From: Talpa occidentalis
Taxonomy: Eukaryota; Chordata; Mammalia; Eulipotyphla; Talpidae
Length of the DNA: 64,000 bases
Direction of reading: 5' to 3'
Assembly: GCF_014898055.3 (NCBI RefSeq)
Contig: NW_023601322.1
Span: 73,312,740 to 73,376,739, forward strand
In this document: positions 1 through 11,799 of the stretch, piece by piece
Layout: each line of letters opens with the position of its first letter
Numbering within the stretch: the first letter of the stretch is position 1
The notes under the pieces: generated by a model
What the model saw: only the letters and a program-made list of their open reading frames with translations
Database searches by the model: none
What the model was told of the DNA's origin: nothing
Position numbers and translations under genes: made by a program

Positions 1-460
1 TAAAGAGAGGCTAAGGAAAGGACTACTTATCGAGGTGGGAGCAGGATGAAGGGAACCAGCATCCAGCAACTAGTAAAAGCTGGAAGCCACTGGAAGAAGA
101 GGAGGAAGGGGCTATTCCTGGGACCCAGTGAAAGCTGTTCACACAGGTGCATGGCCTCTGGGTTGTAGTCTTAGGTAGAAATGTGGCTACTGTAAACTGC
201 TGCCTGGAAGGGTGGGGGAAGAAATGGAGTACTCTAACCTCTCTGCCTTCCTACATTCCCATCTCCTTATACCTCATTTGACTGAACTGGAAGCTTGGGG
301 GAGGAAGGAAACCCAATGTTCAATCCACAGAGGCCCCCTGGGCACAGAGCAAGAGTGGAGAAGACTGGGAAGGGAAATGGAGGCCAAACCAGGACAGTGG
401 CTGAAAAGTTTTGTTTTTGTTTTTTCATCTTATAAACTTGTTTTGCAGTAATTTAATCTC
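1..460. other. Unique non-coding DNA
   Basis: Purine-rich mammalian DNA in which I see no repeat, RNA gene or supportable coding exon. A short open frame from position 212 has no recognisable protein family. The right edge is the target-site duplication of the first SINE. Confidence 0.5.
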
Positions 461-478
461 CCAAAGAATTTTTAAAAA

Positions 479-730
479 AGATTTATTTATGTATGCATAC
501 AAGAACTGGGTTATATAGGCCAGAGGTGTGGGAGGTGAGAGGATTCACCAGAGACAGAACAGGTGGACTGACTGAAATCCACTGCTGAGGGGAGCAGCGG
601 GCGAGTCAGGAGAGGTCTGCTGTGCCATGTGGGTCACCTCCCTGGCTGGGAATCGAACTTGTGCTGCAGTGACTGTGGATAGTTTCATAGTACTGTGCTT
701 AACCCCTTGTGCCACCAGGGAGGCCCGTCA
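479..730 (-). repeat. tRNA-derived SINE, subfamily A (copy 1)
   Basis: The tail lies on the left (AAGATTTATTTATG on the + strand) and the tRNA-like head on the right (CCACCAGGGAGGCC), so the element is on the minus strand. It is flanked by an exact 18-bp target-site duplication, CCAAAGAATTTTTAAAAA, at 461-478 and 731-748. The duplication marks L1-type retrotransposition and fixes the boundaries. The body carries subfamily A diagnostics: a GCATACAAGAACTGG tail junction and the GGGCGAGTCAGGAGAGG segment. Confidence 0.93.
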
Positions 731-904
731 CCAAAGAATTTTTAAAAAGTCACTTAATCATTTTTGAGTGGTACATAATGAAGATGTAATTTTAATCTCA
801 AATTGACATCAGCATTGTTAAAGTTTATATTATGAAGTTTATTCCACAAATAACATTTAATACTGTTAATTATATATTAGAGTAAATTAAACTTTTCCCC
901 ATTT

Positions 905-1010
905 TACAAGTGATATTCATTTAATAATAATAAAAATAACAGTTAACATTTATGTTTTCTATATAGTCAGTGCCATAGTAAGTGCTTTCAGGCATTTGTT
1001 TATTTAATTT
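905..1010 (+). repeat. MIR-like fragment
   Basis: The stretch running through 'aacagttaacatttatg', then 'gtgccatagtaagtgctttca', matches the middle of the ancient tRNA-derived MIR SINE. It is heavily diverged and has no target-site duplication, as expected for an element older than the eutherian radiation. Confidence 0.45.
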
Positions 1011-1113
1011 CTTTTTAATTAGTTATGCAAGAAAAAGCATGCATTGCCAATAAATAAATTATGACACCTATCATGTTTGTTCAGAATTGAATGTATGTTA
1101 AAATGCAGATTGA

Positions 1114-1331
1114 GGGCCTCCCCTGGTGGCACAGGTGGTTGAGCACAGTGCTGTGAAGCTGTCCGCAGCCTTTGCAGCGTGGGTTCAATCCCGGCTGGCC
1201 TGCTCCCCTCAGCAGTGTATTTCGTCAGTCTGCCTGTTCTGTTCCCCGCTGTCTCTGGTGAATCCTCTCACCCTTCTGCACATCTGGCCTGTACCTCGGT
1301 TCTTGTATAAATAAATAAATCTTTAAAAAAA
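1114..1331 (+). repeat. tRNA-derived SINE, internally deleted (copy 2)
   Basis: Head GGCCTCCCCTGGTGGCACAG, B-box region GGTTCAATCCCGGC and an AATAAATAAATCTTTAAA tail, all on the + strand. It has a target-site duplication, AAAATGCAGAT, at 1100-1110 and 1332-1342. Compared with the other copies, about 35-40 bp between the tRNA head and the body (the 'ccatgtggcgcagcagacctc' part) is missing, so GGCTGGCC runs straight into TGCTCCCCTCAGCAG. This is one of only two plus-strand copies in the window. Confidence 0.92.
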
Positions 1332-1339
1332 AAAATGCA

Positions 1340-1880
1340 GATAACTATGATTTAACTTCAAAAAGACAAAAGCTGCTTTCATGATCTAACGTTTTGGTTT
1401 CTAGCTTTTATACTAAAAAACACAAATAGTTTATTTGACAATGTTTGTGTTTTGTTTTAAATGACAAGAGAGACGGCCCCATGGTGATTGTAAACACTGC
1501 CACAAAACCTATCTCGTGTATGGACAGATTTCATTCTCAACAAATGAAAAGCCAAATTGGAACTAATTGCCACTATATTTTCATTTTAAACACTCACATT
1601 TCGAAGAACCAAGGATGCTTGTATAGACTGTGTGATTTCTGATCAGATGGCTGCAACTTACTTATCTGGCAGAAATCATCCCAGGGAGATTTTGTGGAAT
1701 TATGACCATTTTTCACAGTCACCATTATTTTGTTGTATTTTAACCTCAGTATTTGTTATGTTTCCTGATTCAACCAGTGGCCTGTTGTGAGTTAAATTAA
1801 ACAGTGTATAGCTAAGAATAGGACATTTAAAAGAGGATAACCCACGACATAATTAGCACGCATTCAGCAAAGTTACAAGT
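1340..1880. other. AT-rich unique DNA, candidate conserved non-coding element
   Basis: About 500 bp of AT-rich sequence with no repeat signature and no long frame. Long uninterrupted AT-rich stretches carrying homeodomain-type cores (AATTG, ATTA) are typical of conserved vertebrate non-coding DNA. No comparison between species was possible, so the regulatory reading is inference only. Confidence 0.3.
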
Positions 1881-2000
1881 GAATTAAGAAATGGATTTGT
1901 TACTTGGTTCATCTGATCTCCACTCACTGCCGTTCTTGGCCTCTTAATATGCACCAAGTTCTTCAACTTGTAAGGAATTATTTTATATAATCACTTTTTC

Positions 2001-3430
2001 CTTTTAATGGAAGTGGAAATCCTTGCTTATGGGGGAGGACCCTAGCTGCTGCCTTTCCCCCACCCTCAAAGCTTTGTGGTCAGCTGTTTGTAAAGATCGG
2101 ACAAGGGGCTTCATCGGTCCTGCTCTGGTTTTGCTGCCGCTGCTTTGCGATTGCTTTGCATAAGGTAGGGAGGGCAGGGGAGACAGACCTGGAGGCGGAG
2201 AACTGACTCCCAGGAGGCCAGGTGTCTGGCCTGTCATAGCTGAAAGAGGCATTGGGTCCTGTGGTCGGATCTCTTTTAATATTTTGTACAGAGTAGGAAA
2301 CTATCCGGGTAATTTACCAGTGTCAGAGCTGCTATGAGAGTAAACACTTTCTTCCTTTGTAAAAACATCTGTAGAAAATGTTTCCTGTTGAGCACATTTT
2401 AACGGCCCTTATCCCTGCTCCGCCACCCAGGAGCCAGATCCTCATTTCCCACGGCAGGTGTTGTGGTTCCCGGGCCAGCTGTGAAGCGCTCTGCAGAGGC
2501 TGGGTCAGTGGCAGAGAAGGGCATTTGTGTCTGGAGTCAGAAATGGTTTCAAATCCTGACCTCTGAGGTGTCCCAGGGCCCATCAAGTAGACATAGTTAT
2601 AAGTGGTTCTCGTGAATTTGGAAAGCAGCATCCAAAGGGCCCTCTTTGAAATCAGCAAGGAGAGGCTGACATGCACAGACTGTGTCTTAACTGGAGAAGC
2701 CGTGCTTTCCACAGAGCGATCTGCTGGTCCGCGGGGCAGGCCCGGTGAGTTGGGCACCTGGTGGGACACGTGGGAAGCGATGGCTCTTTCTTGAGCATCA
2801 AGGTGCCCCGCAGTGGAGCTAACTTCCTTGCACTAAAAAGCTTTTCAAAGCCTTTTAAATTGGAGCTTTATTCTCTTTTCTATAACAGAAGGTTCTCTGT
2901 TCTCTGAGGGAAATTCAGAGTAATCGTCTGCCTGGCTGGTGGCTCTGTCTGCATAGAAGATAAGCCTGGCCGGCAGCGTCTTAGGGTCAGCACAGGAGTA
3001 GACTTTACACCAACAGGAAGCTCTCCACAGGGTGTGGGCAGCCCGGCAAGTCCAGTGGGCTCTGATGATGCTGTTCACTATTTCTTATCCATTCAGGGAG
3101 AGCTCTGGTCTGGCTCTTGCCGTCCCCTCTCAAGCTAAGGCTGAATGTGGGTCCAGATCGGCTGCCGCTTCACTGGGCCCTGGGAGCTGTGGTTCTCGGC
3201 CTTTGTGGACTCTGGGGTTCATTGAACGTCTTGAGCTTTCTCCTTCACAAAACTGCTGTGTAGCCTTGCTGAGTTGTGCGAACACTTTGGCCACAAGTTT
3301 TGGAATTCACAGACTTTCCAGAAGTCCTTACACTTGAGGTTCAGGATGCGAAGGTGGACAAATATGTTCCAGGGAGCCCGGGTGGGGTGGATCACAGCCT
3401 CTACTTGCTGTCTGCCGACAGGTTGGTGCT
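2001..3430. other. Unique non-coding DNA
   Basis: Moderate-GC sequence. Open frames on both strands (for example 2332-2769 minus) overlap one another, lack recognisable domains and show no splice-bounded codon structure, so I treat them as chance. A stretch near 2500-2600 is weakly MIR-like, too weak to call separately. Confidence 0.45.
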
Positions 3431-3439
3431 GGACTCTGG

Positions 3440-3778
3440 TGTCAGCCAGACACGGGATTACCTTCATGTCAGCAAGAAAAAGAAAAATACCAGATGGTCT
3501 CACTCATAGCAGGAATTCAGAAAACCTACATAAGGGACCAGGAAAAAGACTAATTATAATAAAGTAAAAATCAAAATCGACAAGCACCTATAAACCAGAG
3601 ACGCGCTGCAGGGGGCGGGGAGGAGGGAGTAGGATCAAAACAAGGGGTGGGGTGGGAATTGTATGGGGACTATAACCAAGATGAAAATGCATACACTGTG
3701 CAAAAATTAAAAATGATGTAAAAAATATATAAAATTTAAAAATATATGTATTTTTCAGGAAAAAAAAAAAAAAAAAAA
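3440..3778 (+). repeat. LINE-1 3' end (3' UTR and poly-A)
   Basis: The sequence from 'gtcagccagacac' through 'aataccagatggtctcactcat' matches the mammalian L1 segment at the end of ORF2 and the start of the 3' UTR. It then shows the G-rich polypurine tract typical of L1 3' UTRs (runs of 3-5 G at 3611-3657) and ends in a 19-A tail at 3760-3778. It is 5'-truncated and non-coding. The rather clean tail suggests it is younger than the L2 and MIR copies nearby. Confidence 0.8.
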
Positions 3779-3780
3779 GA

Positions 3781-4630
3781 GCGGCTGAGGCTCCTCCTGG
3801 TGGTGTCTCTGACTTAGGTTCCCAACTTCTTTCTCCAGCTTCACTGGCTCACATGCCTCCTTTTCTCCCGTTGATGAAGTGCTTGTTGAAGTTCTGACTC
3901 TGAGCCTTAGTCAAAATCCTCTCCCTGGGTAGCCTTGACCGTCCCTGAGCCTTTGTCAGTGAATTCCCAACTTAGTCTCTCTTGAGCTCCAGGTTCATTT
4001 CCAGTAGCCATGAAGATGCCTCTTAAACCCAGCACCCCTAAAGAGCTGCACCCCTCCTGCAACCCACCCATTCTACCCTGTCTGTGGTGCTGTACGAATC
4101 ACCATTGAAGGCCTCCAGGGTGTCCCTGTGGGTGTGTTCCTGGTTCGCTCCCATGCTTACCTTTCTGGAAGGTTATGAAATTCTTCCATGTGCCTCTTAG
4201 CTCATTTGCCCCTGAAATCACGTGACCTCCAGCCTTAGAAACCTTGTTTGCTCCTCCTTGGCCAGTGGCCTCCAGCACAGCTATCCTCCAGTTTCCACAG
4301 TCGGGACCACCTGCAGCAGGTGCTGTTGCTGCTCTGCTTAGGCCCTGCACACCTGGCACCATCTGCAGTGCCATGTCTCAGCGCCTCGCAGCATGGATGT
4401 GCACGTGTGGCTGCCCAGCCCTCTCTGCCAGGGCACAGCATGGGCTGAAAGTGCCAGGGAATTAATGTCGCCCTGACCGCTGAGAGCAGCCCTCAATAAA
4501 CAAATGAGCATGGCAGTTGATGTATAAGTGCCCCAGCTTCCTTGTCCCTGTGGTAGGATAACTCCCAGGTGCGTTTTGTGCTTTGGCTCCCAGAGCCTCC
4601 AGGAGAGCTTGGCTCTCGTGGCTCTCAGGG
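3781..4630. other. Non-coding DNA, possibly including an old repeat
   Basis: Pyrimidine-rich on the + strand. Parts of 3820-4080 have the texture of a very old interspersed repeat, but I cannot name a family. Overlapping frames at 4099-4652 on both strands have no recognisable product. Confidence 0.35.
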
Positions 4631-4972
4631 CTGGTTTGCTGCTTACACGCAAGTCTTTAGTGCCGGGTCTCCTTCTGGGGACCCCAAATGAAGCCGTCCA
4701 TTGTTCTTTCCCTACTCTGTCCTCACCAGAGGCTTTGTCCTTCCCTCACCAGCTCCTTGTTCTATCTGCCTGTGTATCGTTGCTTCAGCCAAATCTTCCT
4801 AGCATGCACCCATCTCTGCCTTTTGGAGTCCTGCCACCATGAGATTCACCTGCAAGGTGGGCTTCTCCAGGAAGCCTTTCCAAGGAGCCCACCCAGCACT
4901 TGCATCACACTCTCTGCCGATACCCATCCCCACTTTATAATCTTGTTATTTGTCATTGTGTGTGTGCTTTTT

Positions 4973-5032
4973 GATTTTTATTTATTTATTTATATTTATT
5001 TATGCATACAAGTACTGGGGTGAAGGCCAGAG

Positions 5033-5069
<37 letters not shown>

Positions 5070-5267
5070 AGGATTCACCAGAGACAAAGTGGGGAACAGA
5101 ACAGGCAGACTGACTGAAATACACTCCTGAGGGGAGCAGTGGGCGAGTGAGGAGAGGTCTGCTGCGCCATGTGGGTAGCTCCCTGGCCGTGATCAAACTC
5201 GTGCTGCAGTGGCTGGCAACAGCTTGATAGCCCTGAGACATTAACCCCTGCACCACCAGAGAGGCCC
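4973..5267 (-). repeat. tRNA-derived SINE with GT-repeat expansion (copy 3)
   Basis: Subfamily A copy with the tail on the left (ATTTATTTATATTTATTTATGC) and the head CACCACCAGAGAGGCCC on the right. An imperfect target-site duplication (TGTGTGTGCTTTTTG against TGTGTCTGTGCTTTCTG) abuts both ends. A (GT)n tract at about 5036-5066 replaces the 'ggtgtggggg' region of the body, so a microsatellite grew inside the SINE. Confidence 0.88.
5036..5066. repeat. (GT)n microsatellite inside a SINE
   Basis: About 15 uninterrupted GT units lie within the body of the copy 3 SINE. Other subfamily A copies carry a short G/GT-rich segment at the same position, which probably seeded the expansion. Length polymorphism is likely. 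Confidence 0.9.
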
Positions 5268-5644
5268 TGTGTCTGTGCTTTCTGTGGGAAGGAGGCGTTT
5301 CACATGTATTTATCCCCTGCAGCATCCAACCCTGAGTTTGGCACTGGACCTTCAACAAACGATTGTTGAATTAAACTCCCTCAGCTCCCCAAGTCATTGT
5401 GACCCTCTCTTCCACCCACTTTGCTGCGATACCACTTCCGGGCTAAGGGGCACAGGGCCCTGCATTCCTTCTTTGGAGTCAGGTAGAATCTCCTCCTCTG
5501 GACTGTCCTCTAAGCTAGAAGCTAAAAGAACTCTTAAAATTCATCAGACAACCAGTATATTCAGCCCATTCATGGATTAGGCATAGTGCCTAAGGGAATA
5601 GAAAAATGTCAGGGTGAAAAATGCATACAGTTAACCTATTCGTT

Positions 5645-5865
5645 CAGGTGTTAGCAAACTTTTCCTGTAAAGGATCAGAAGTAAAAATGTTAGGCTTTGT
5701 GGGATGCTATGGCCTCTTCTTCCCCTCCCTCCCTCCCTCCCTCCTTTCCTCTCTCTCTTTTTAACAAGTCTTTGAAACTTTAGAACCATTCTTAGTTCTA
5801 GGTAGTGCAGAACCAGGCCATGGCTGAACTTGACCTGTAGGCCACGGCTGGCTGCCCCTGCATGG
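5645..5865 (+). repeat. hAT-Charlie-type DNA transposon remnant
   Basis: The start 'gttagcaaacttttcctgtaa', then 'gttaggctttgtggga', and later 'aacttgacctgtaggccac' match a common mammalian non-autonomous hAT element whose consensus begins with GGCAAACTTTTTCTGTAAAG. The centre has been overwritten by a pyrimidine simple repeat. The element encodes no transposase and is immobile. Confidence 0.65.
5725..5763. repeat. (CCCT)n pyrimidine simple repeat
   Basis: Repeated CCCT units followed by CTCTCTCT and a T run inside the hAT remnant. It is a homopyrimidine tract and therefore a possible H-DNA former, but short and impure. Confidence 0.8.
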
Positions 5866-5869
5866 GTTC

Positions 5870-7230
5870 AGTGCTTCAGCCAGCCCGTGGCTTCGAGTGC
5901 CTGCTCTGCTTGGCACTTATTCCTGTTTCAACATTACCCTTCTGACAGGTCCCTTCTCAGGCTGGGCAGGGTGTGAACTATCACCAAGATGTTGAGCTGA
6001 GTTGTCCATGGGCTGTGATCCTGGGCGGGGGACGCGGGGAGGGCTCCTTGCCTGTGCACCCTCTCTCCCCCCTCTGCGTGAGTGCTCTCTGATAATGTGG
6101 CATTCCGAACTTGCTGCAATTTTTGTGTCAGTGGGTTCTTTCCTAAATGGCTGCCCTCCTTGCTGAATTGTCAGTGCGATCCAAAATCTGTGTCTCCGCT
6201 TTTACTTTGGGAACTGACTCCACGTTAACCTCCCTCTAAGGCCGGGCTTTTGCCACCTGGCTGCACTGCCTTCATGACCTCTTGTTATCACCTCCCTCCT
6301 CTGCTGTGCGCTGCTTCTGGCTCCATCCCCCTCGCCCCCACCTTGCTGCCTGTCAGGAGCCATCCCAAGAGTCACAGAGGCCTCTCTGTCTCTCCCATTG
6401 CTGTCTCTGGCCAGTGGCCAGGAGGCGTCTGTGTGGTGATGGCTGCCCACACTGTTTAGGACTGAGTTTCCCACCAGTCAGAGCCCTGCCCTGCCCACCA
6501 TGGCAGATCCCTTGGTATCCTTCCCTCTTGACCTCAGAGGATTTAGTCATAGATGAGTTAATCTGGGTTTTGCAATAGATGATTAAAAAAAATGGCATTT
6601 TCTATGAAAAATCTCTTGGGTGCACAGATACATGATAAATATTATAGAAACAAGATACCTTAAATCTGCCCTCTCCCCTAGCATTCTTCACTTAAAGTGA
6701 CCCATTCTACGGAAACTCCCTCTAACAAAGAGGGGAGATCATTTCAGGTTCCAAAGTTTCCCTTGGCTTACAGAAGAATTCATTGCCAGCTTTTACAAAG
6801 TCATGCGTCCTCTTAGTGCATTTTAAGTGGTTTTATTTGCAAGGTTTTGATTCAGGTACAGCATTCCAGGAGCAAAGGGAGCTCATAAAGCGAAGCATAT
6901 TCATGCTCACCTGGAGAAAATTGTACCCCATGTATGTGAGGATGGGATCATTTGCAAGTCTGATGTGGATGTTCTACCCCCAAGTCCCACAGGGCAGTTA
7001 GTTCACATTCCAGCATGCAGATTTCACCTACTCTTTTATCCTTAGAAGCTCACCTGTAAGCATCTGTCTTTGGAATGCAGGAAAGTCAAGATCTGAGGCT
7101 CAGGGGAATGTGATGACGAGAGAGAGATCGAGAGATCAGAGATCGTGGAAGGAATACAATGTCGGGTGTATTTGAATGGAACCCTCAGAGGCCTCTGCCC
7201 TCTGAAGAGGGCCTTGTTTCAGATTTCTCT
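5870..7230. other. Unique non-coding DNA
   Basis: No repeat family recognised. Frames such as 6202-6474 (minus) and 6282-6578 (plus) are mutual shadows with low-complexity composition and no recognisable domain. Confidence 0.4.
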
Positions 7231-7234
7231 TTGC

Positions 7235-7400
7235 TCAGAGGTTCTTAACCTGGTGTTCTCAACCCTTGTGGGGCACACCTGTGGGCTTCAGGGAAACACC
7301 AGCCCTCCTCAAGCCATGTGGTTTTGTGTATCTCTGCTCATGGACAGTCTGTAGGGCAGAGTCTAGGGGATTTTTCTGATTCACAAAGAAGAATTTGGCA
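7235..7400 (+). repeat. Possible hAT-type DNA transposon fragment
   Basis: 'gaggttcttaacctggtgtt' followed by 'gtggggcacacctgtgggcttcaggg' and 'tctgattcacaaagaag' resembles a family of short mammalian hAT-derived elements that begin with GGTTCTTAACCTGGGGTCC. It is diverged, lacks a clear right terminus, and is only tentatively assigned. Confidence 0.4.
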
Positions 7401-7435
7401 TCTTGGACAAGGCTCACCTGTGGCACATTCTGAGG

Positions 7436-7580
7436 TGATGAGATGCTCCATGAGGGCAGATCCTGGCTGCTTCTCTGTTGGGTCTCAGGTCCTGGTGCAG
7501 GGTTGGGCTTCAGTCTATATTTGTGGGGTGAATTAGTCAATAAGTGAGTGAGTAAAATGGCTGCATCAGGACTTGAACCT
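7436..7580 (+). repeat. L2 3' end fragment
   Basis: 'gctccatgagggcagatcctggctgcttctctgttgggtctcaggtcctggtgca', then 'gtggggtgaatt' and 'caataagtgagtgag', follow the conserved order of the L2 3' terminus (start of UTR, then the AATAAATGNNTGNNTGAATGA-like end). Diverged and non-coding. Confidence 0.6.
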
Positions 7581-7599
7581 GGGCTGGGCTGGTCCCAGA

Positions 7600-10500
7600 G
7601 CAGTCCCACAGGAGAGAGGCAGCTTTGATTTTCCAGGAAGCCAGCCTAGGCTCTAGGCACAGAGGAGGAAAGAAAAGACTGTATTCACCAAAGACCCAAA
7701 GTGCAAATCAAAGACCCAAATCACTGCGAAAGAAGTCTCAAAGCAATAACCAAAGCAAAGAGTGCAGGAGGGAAGACAAATTGGATTTTTCTGAGCCTCT
7801 CTCTGAACAGTTGGTTCTGAGCAAGGGAGGGTTTGTGCTCTGGCCAGCCCTGGGCTGGTGGGCTGGGAATGTGGGGTGAAGAACTCAGGAGGGCGATGGA
7901 GCAGGCAGTGGCTGCTGGGGCACCGGCTCTGGTGAGCAGAGCCCAGGCTAGGCTGCTGCCATGTTGTTCTGTCTCAGAAGTGCTGCCTGGGGCTGCCATA
8001 GGCACCCAGGGAGGCAGTCCACCCAGATTGGAAGGCACAAGTCCGAGCGCCTGGTCTCTGAGCCAATTCTGGCTTTGGAACTCAGAATCAGTGGCTTCCC
8101 CCTGTGGATTTCAGGCTGTCATTCTGTAGAGGGGTTAACAGTGTCTGTTTACGCTTCCCAGGGTTAGCTGGGAGGCAGTGCTGAGTTGTGACTATGTTTA
8201 CAGGCTATCAAATGCAGAAGATAGAAGGCAGCTGGGGAAAGGTGGACCCAGCTGAGTATGCTGGACAAGGCACCCCTCCCTGGGCCTCAGGTCTGTGTGG
8301 TCACACCCCGTGGTCAGCTGCTCAGGCAGATGCTCCTAGTGAGCATGGGCAGGAGCCTGGAATGCCGGATGGGAGGGAGGGGGTCTGTGCTGCTGTCACA
8401 AGAGAATGGTTCATCATTCTGCTGAATTTGTGAGACAAATCTTTCACCAAGGAAGTTGAAGAAGGAGGAGCCAGGGCTCCATCTGTGCCCTAAACTGATC
8501 ATGTGGCCCTTTTTAGAGAATAAGAGTCAGTTACTAGAGCCACCTAGTTAATCCCAAGATGCGGAGCCGAGCAAGACCACCGGAGCAATCTCCCGATGGC
8601 AGGGTAGATGCCACCTCTGCTTGAAGACAAACATGGCCAGTGGCCTGGACCAGAGTGTGGACCAGAGTTGAGGAATTTGCAGCCAAAGAAGCTGGGGATT
8701 TCCTGATGCAGAATCCTGATCGGGGGATGCAATTCTCATTCTCAGCACTCCTAGCACACCGAGCTTGGTTGGGACTGAATGATACTGCAAATAACGCTCC
8801 AGGACCCTGAGGTCATTTCCAAGGAAGAGGGCAGAGCTGTCAGGAATGGGATGAGACTCTTGGGCCGGAGGTTAATGCTGTTTTGCTCAGAAGTGGGCAG
8901 AAATGGACATTGCGGTTGCCTTGTCATCATCTATCCCCTACCTCCCCAGGTCTAGCAGCCATGTGGATCAAGTGGCCCTGGTTGGGTAAGTCAGTCAGGG
9001 AAATCCTACTCTCCGCTGGTGGAGAGATGGATGGAGAACTGAGGTAGATTCATAACAAAGCTTAGGGCTTTGGTTCAGAGATCTGGATGTGAAAATGAAG
9101 CATGGAGTCCCACTTGCTGCTGGCAGCCATTTTGTAAACATGAGGGAAGCTGATCTTAAGACAAAATTAGCACACAGAGGGCAGCTGACAGAGATGGTCA
9201 CATTGAAATGGAGCAGAACTTACAGGAAAATGCTGGTAGCTGACCTATGCCTGTTTCAGTCATCATGGATCTTTAAAAGCATGGAGAGGCCCTCTTTGCA
9301 TTTTTGGGGCACTTCAGACTACTGACCTGTGGTGTGTTGGGGATTAGACCTTGTCTAGATCTGGAAGAATCCAGCCTGAACATTTAGGTTTATTCTTCAA
9401 ATGGTCTGTGAACTGGAAGCTACTAGTGAATTGAGAAAAGGATTTCTTCTCAGTTGTGTTCTTTTTTCCTGGAGTTAATTATCCATAAGTCTTAGAGCTC
9501 ACTCTGGTACTTAAAATTGCACAGTTCCTAAGCCCGTATGTCAGGGGAAGCCAAACAAACAGGCTTTGGTTTTACAAATCCTTAGACGTTTCCGCAAAAG
9601 CTCCCTTAACTGTCTCTGACAGTAAGAAAATTAATAGATGCAGCTGACAATGTGTAAAATGATCGTGTGTGTCGAGGCCTCAGAGGATAACATAACGTCT
9701 TCACTAGAAGCGACGGGTGTGTGATGTGGACCGGTGCTGCGTGAGACGGATGGCTGCAAAGCCTGCCGTGGGTTAAATGCTGTCATTACAGGCTCCTGCA
9801 ATCAGGAAATCGTTGTCAAGTACCTACAGCCAGCCTAACACCCTACAGGCAGGGCACCCAGGAATCCAAGGGCGCTGGGGGACACCAGAGAAGGAGAGGA
9901 CCATTCTTTGACCTTGAGGAGCTGCCCTGTCTGGCTGGGAAGAGAAGGCTCACGTGCCAGCCCTGTATGTTCTCCCAAGTCTGGAAGAAGGAAATGGTTG
10001 TTGGGAGTCTGGGTGTACTCAGGGGAAGTGGGGCTTGAATTAGACTTCAAAGGAATTGAGCAAATTATTATTTGGACTAGAATTATGTATTATTGAATGA
10101 ACCCTGAAACAGCCATTCATGGGCTAGGGCTTGCAGATTTTATTTACCGAGAATGTTGGAATAAAATTTATTATAACAAGAATTGGCCTGCCCTGTATTT
10201 GTCCTATATTTAAAACATGTAATTTTTCACAGTAACAGCAGAGAACATGAAATTTAAATGTAGGCTTCTTTATGGAGTCTTGGAAATGACTTTTCTTCCT
10301 GGATGGAATGGGGCTATTGACTGTGTTAGGTTTGGAGGTGATTGAGCAAATAGTATTTTCTATTTGATCTTATTATATTTTAATCACATTGCAAGAAATG
10401 TCAGAATAGTACAAAATGAGAAACTTCACAAGCTCATATTTCATTATGAAGTCAGTTTGTATGGAGCTTTGGAAGGGACCCCACTCACATTGATTTGCTG

Positions 10501-11750
10501 CAGTGATCAATTATGGCTCAACTTTAACGGGCCGGAGCAGATGTGCCAGGTGCTTCCGCCATGCTGAGCCTGAAGGTCATGTACCTGTACCCTCTGCCTG
10601 AAACTAGCCACGCTCCGCATTACTTTATGGTGGCACTTGAATCTAGAGGTCAGGGGGTGAAATGCTTCTCACTGTGGCTGGCATATCAAGCCATCATGGC
10701 TGAACAAATATTGCCTGTGGGCTGAATCACATTTTGAGAAATTCATTTCTCTTGCCCTTTGCCCCCTCCCTCTCTCTGCCTTGCTCCCTTTCAAGCAGGT
10801 AGCAGGCTTGGAGTTTCATTGCCTCACTGGAACTGCAGGAGTCACCTACATGATACATTGGCTTGGATTTTCTAAAAGCCAAGCCCAGGATGACGGACAG
10901 GGTTTAGAAACAATTGCACAGTGCCTGGGGGAAGCAATCAGGGAACTTCTGCCCGTCATCTTCAAATGGAGATTGCCTGGTGCGGGCACTTGAGGGCAGG
11001 TAACAAGTCCCAGATGTGATGCATCTCCAGGGTGGGCTGTCTCAGGGGCCTGGGTCTTTGCCTGATGGCGGTCTAGGTGGCAGCAGAGAGGCAGGGAAGC
11101 TGAGAGTGGAGGGGATGTGCAAGTCAGTTACTAGCCATAGATTCCTGGAAAGTAGACACTTTTCCATTTTCCAGGAAGCACAGAATTCTGCTGGGAGTGG
11201 GAGGACAGCAGCCCCAGAATAGCCCCATAGCTCCATGACCTTCAGTGACTATGGCTTGCATTTATCACTGAAGGGACTTGTGGCCCAGGCCAACCATTCT
11301 GGTGTCTTTGCTCCTACCCTCTGGGCACCTCCTCAGGATATAGCCACTTGGGGCTGCTACTCTCAGGACAGACTGCCTCAGCTGGCCCTCTGCAGTCTCC
11401 AGGTCAGCCCCCCTCTTTTATGCCTCCATTGGCTCTCTGCTAGGTCCTGAGAAGCTGGGGTGGGGATCAGGGGCAGGGGGTTGAAGAGAAGGTGCTCAGC
11501 TTGTGTGGTTCTTCCTCAGCAGTCAAGTCCATCTTGATAGTTAATGTTATTTTTCCCCACTGGTGCTTTTTAAATAAATAATCATAATGGGAAACAAAGA
11601 TCACCTCTCATCTCCTTTACAGAAGAAAGTAGGAGGATCAGTGTTGAAACTGTGAACTAACTCCAGCTAGTAGTTCATGTGGTATTCCATGATGTTGAGC
11701 ATCACCGTTTCCCTCAAAAAATGTAAAGTATCCTGTGGCATTGTGTGAGT
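7600..11750. other. Unique non-coding DNA with an AT-rich core
   Basis: About 4 kb without a clear repeat. 10070-10480 is AT-rich and low in repeats, a candidate conserved block. Frames up to about 105 codons (for example 7721-8038 minus) overlap others and show no family resemblance. No promoter-like CpG cluster is visible. Confidence 0.4.
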
Positions 11751-11799
11751 TTGCTTTAGCATCCCAGGACGCACAGTTTGAGAATCATAATAATAGGAT

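Larger units (their letters stand above)
4640..5385 (+). repeat. L2 LINE 3' end, split by a SINE
   Basis: The left part (about 4640-4972) reads like the L2 3' region, with 'aggaagcctttccaagg' and 'cccactttataatcttgttatttg'. The right part (about 5268-5385) continues with the L2 terminus: 'tatcccctgcagcatccaa', 'gtttggcactgga', then 'caacaaacgattgttgaa'. The SINE between them was inserted into an already present L2, giving a relative age order. Confidence 0.65.

Noticed and set aside
1114..1331. Possible tRNA gene because of A-box and B-box sequences
   Set aside because: The tRNA-like part is degenerate and continues into the SINE body with an A-rich tail and target duplications; a retroposon, not a tRNA gene.
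5036..5066. His-Thr repeat peptide encoded on the minus strand
   Set aside because: It is the translation of the (GT)n microsatellite within a SINE.
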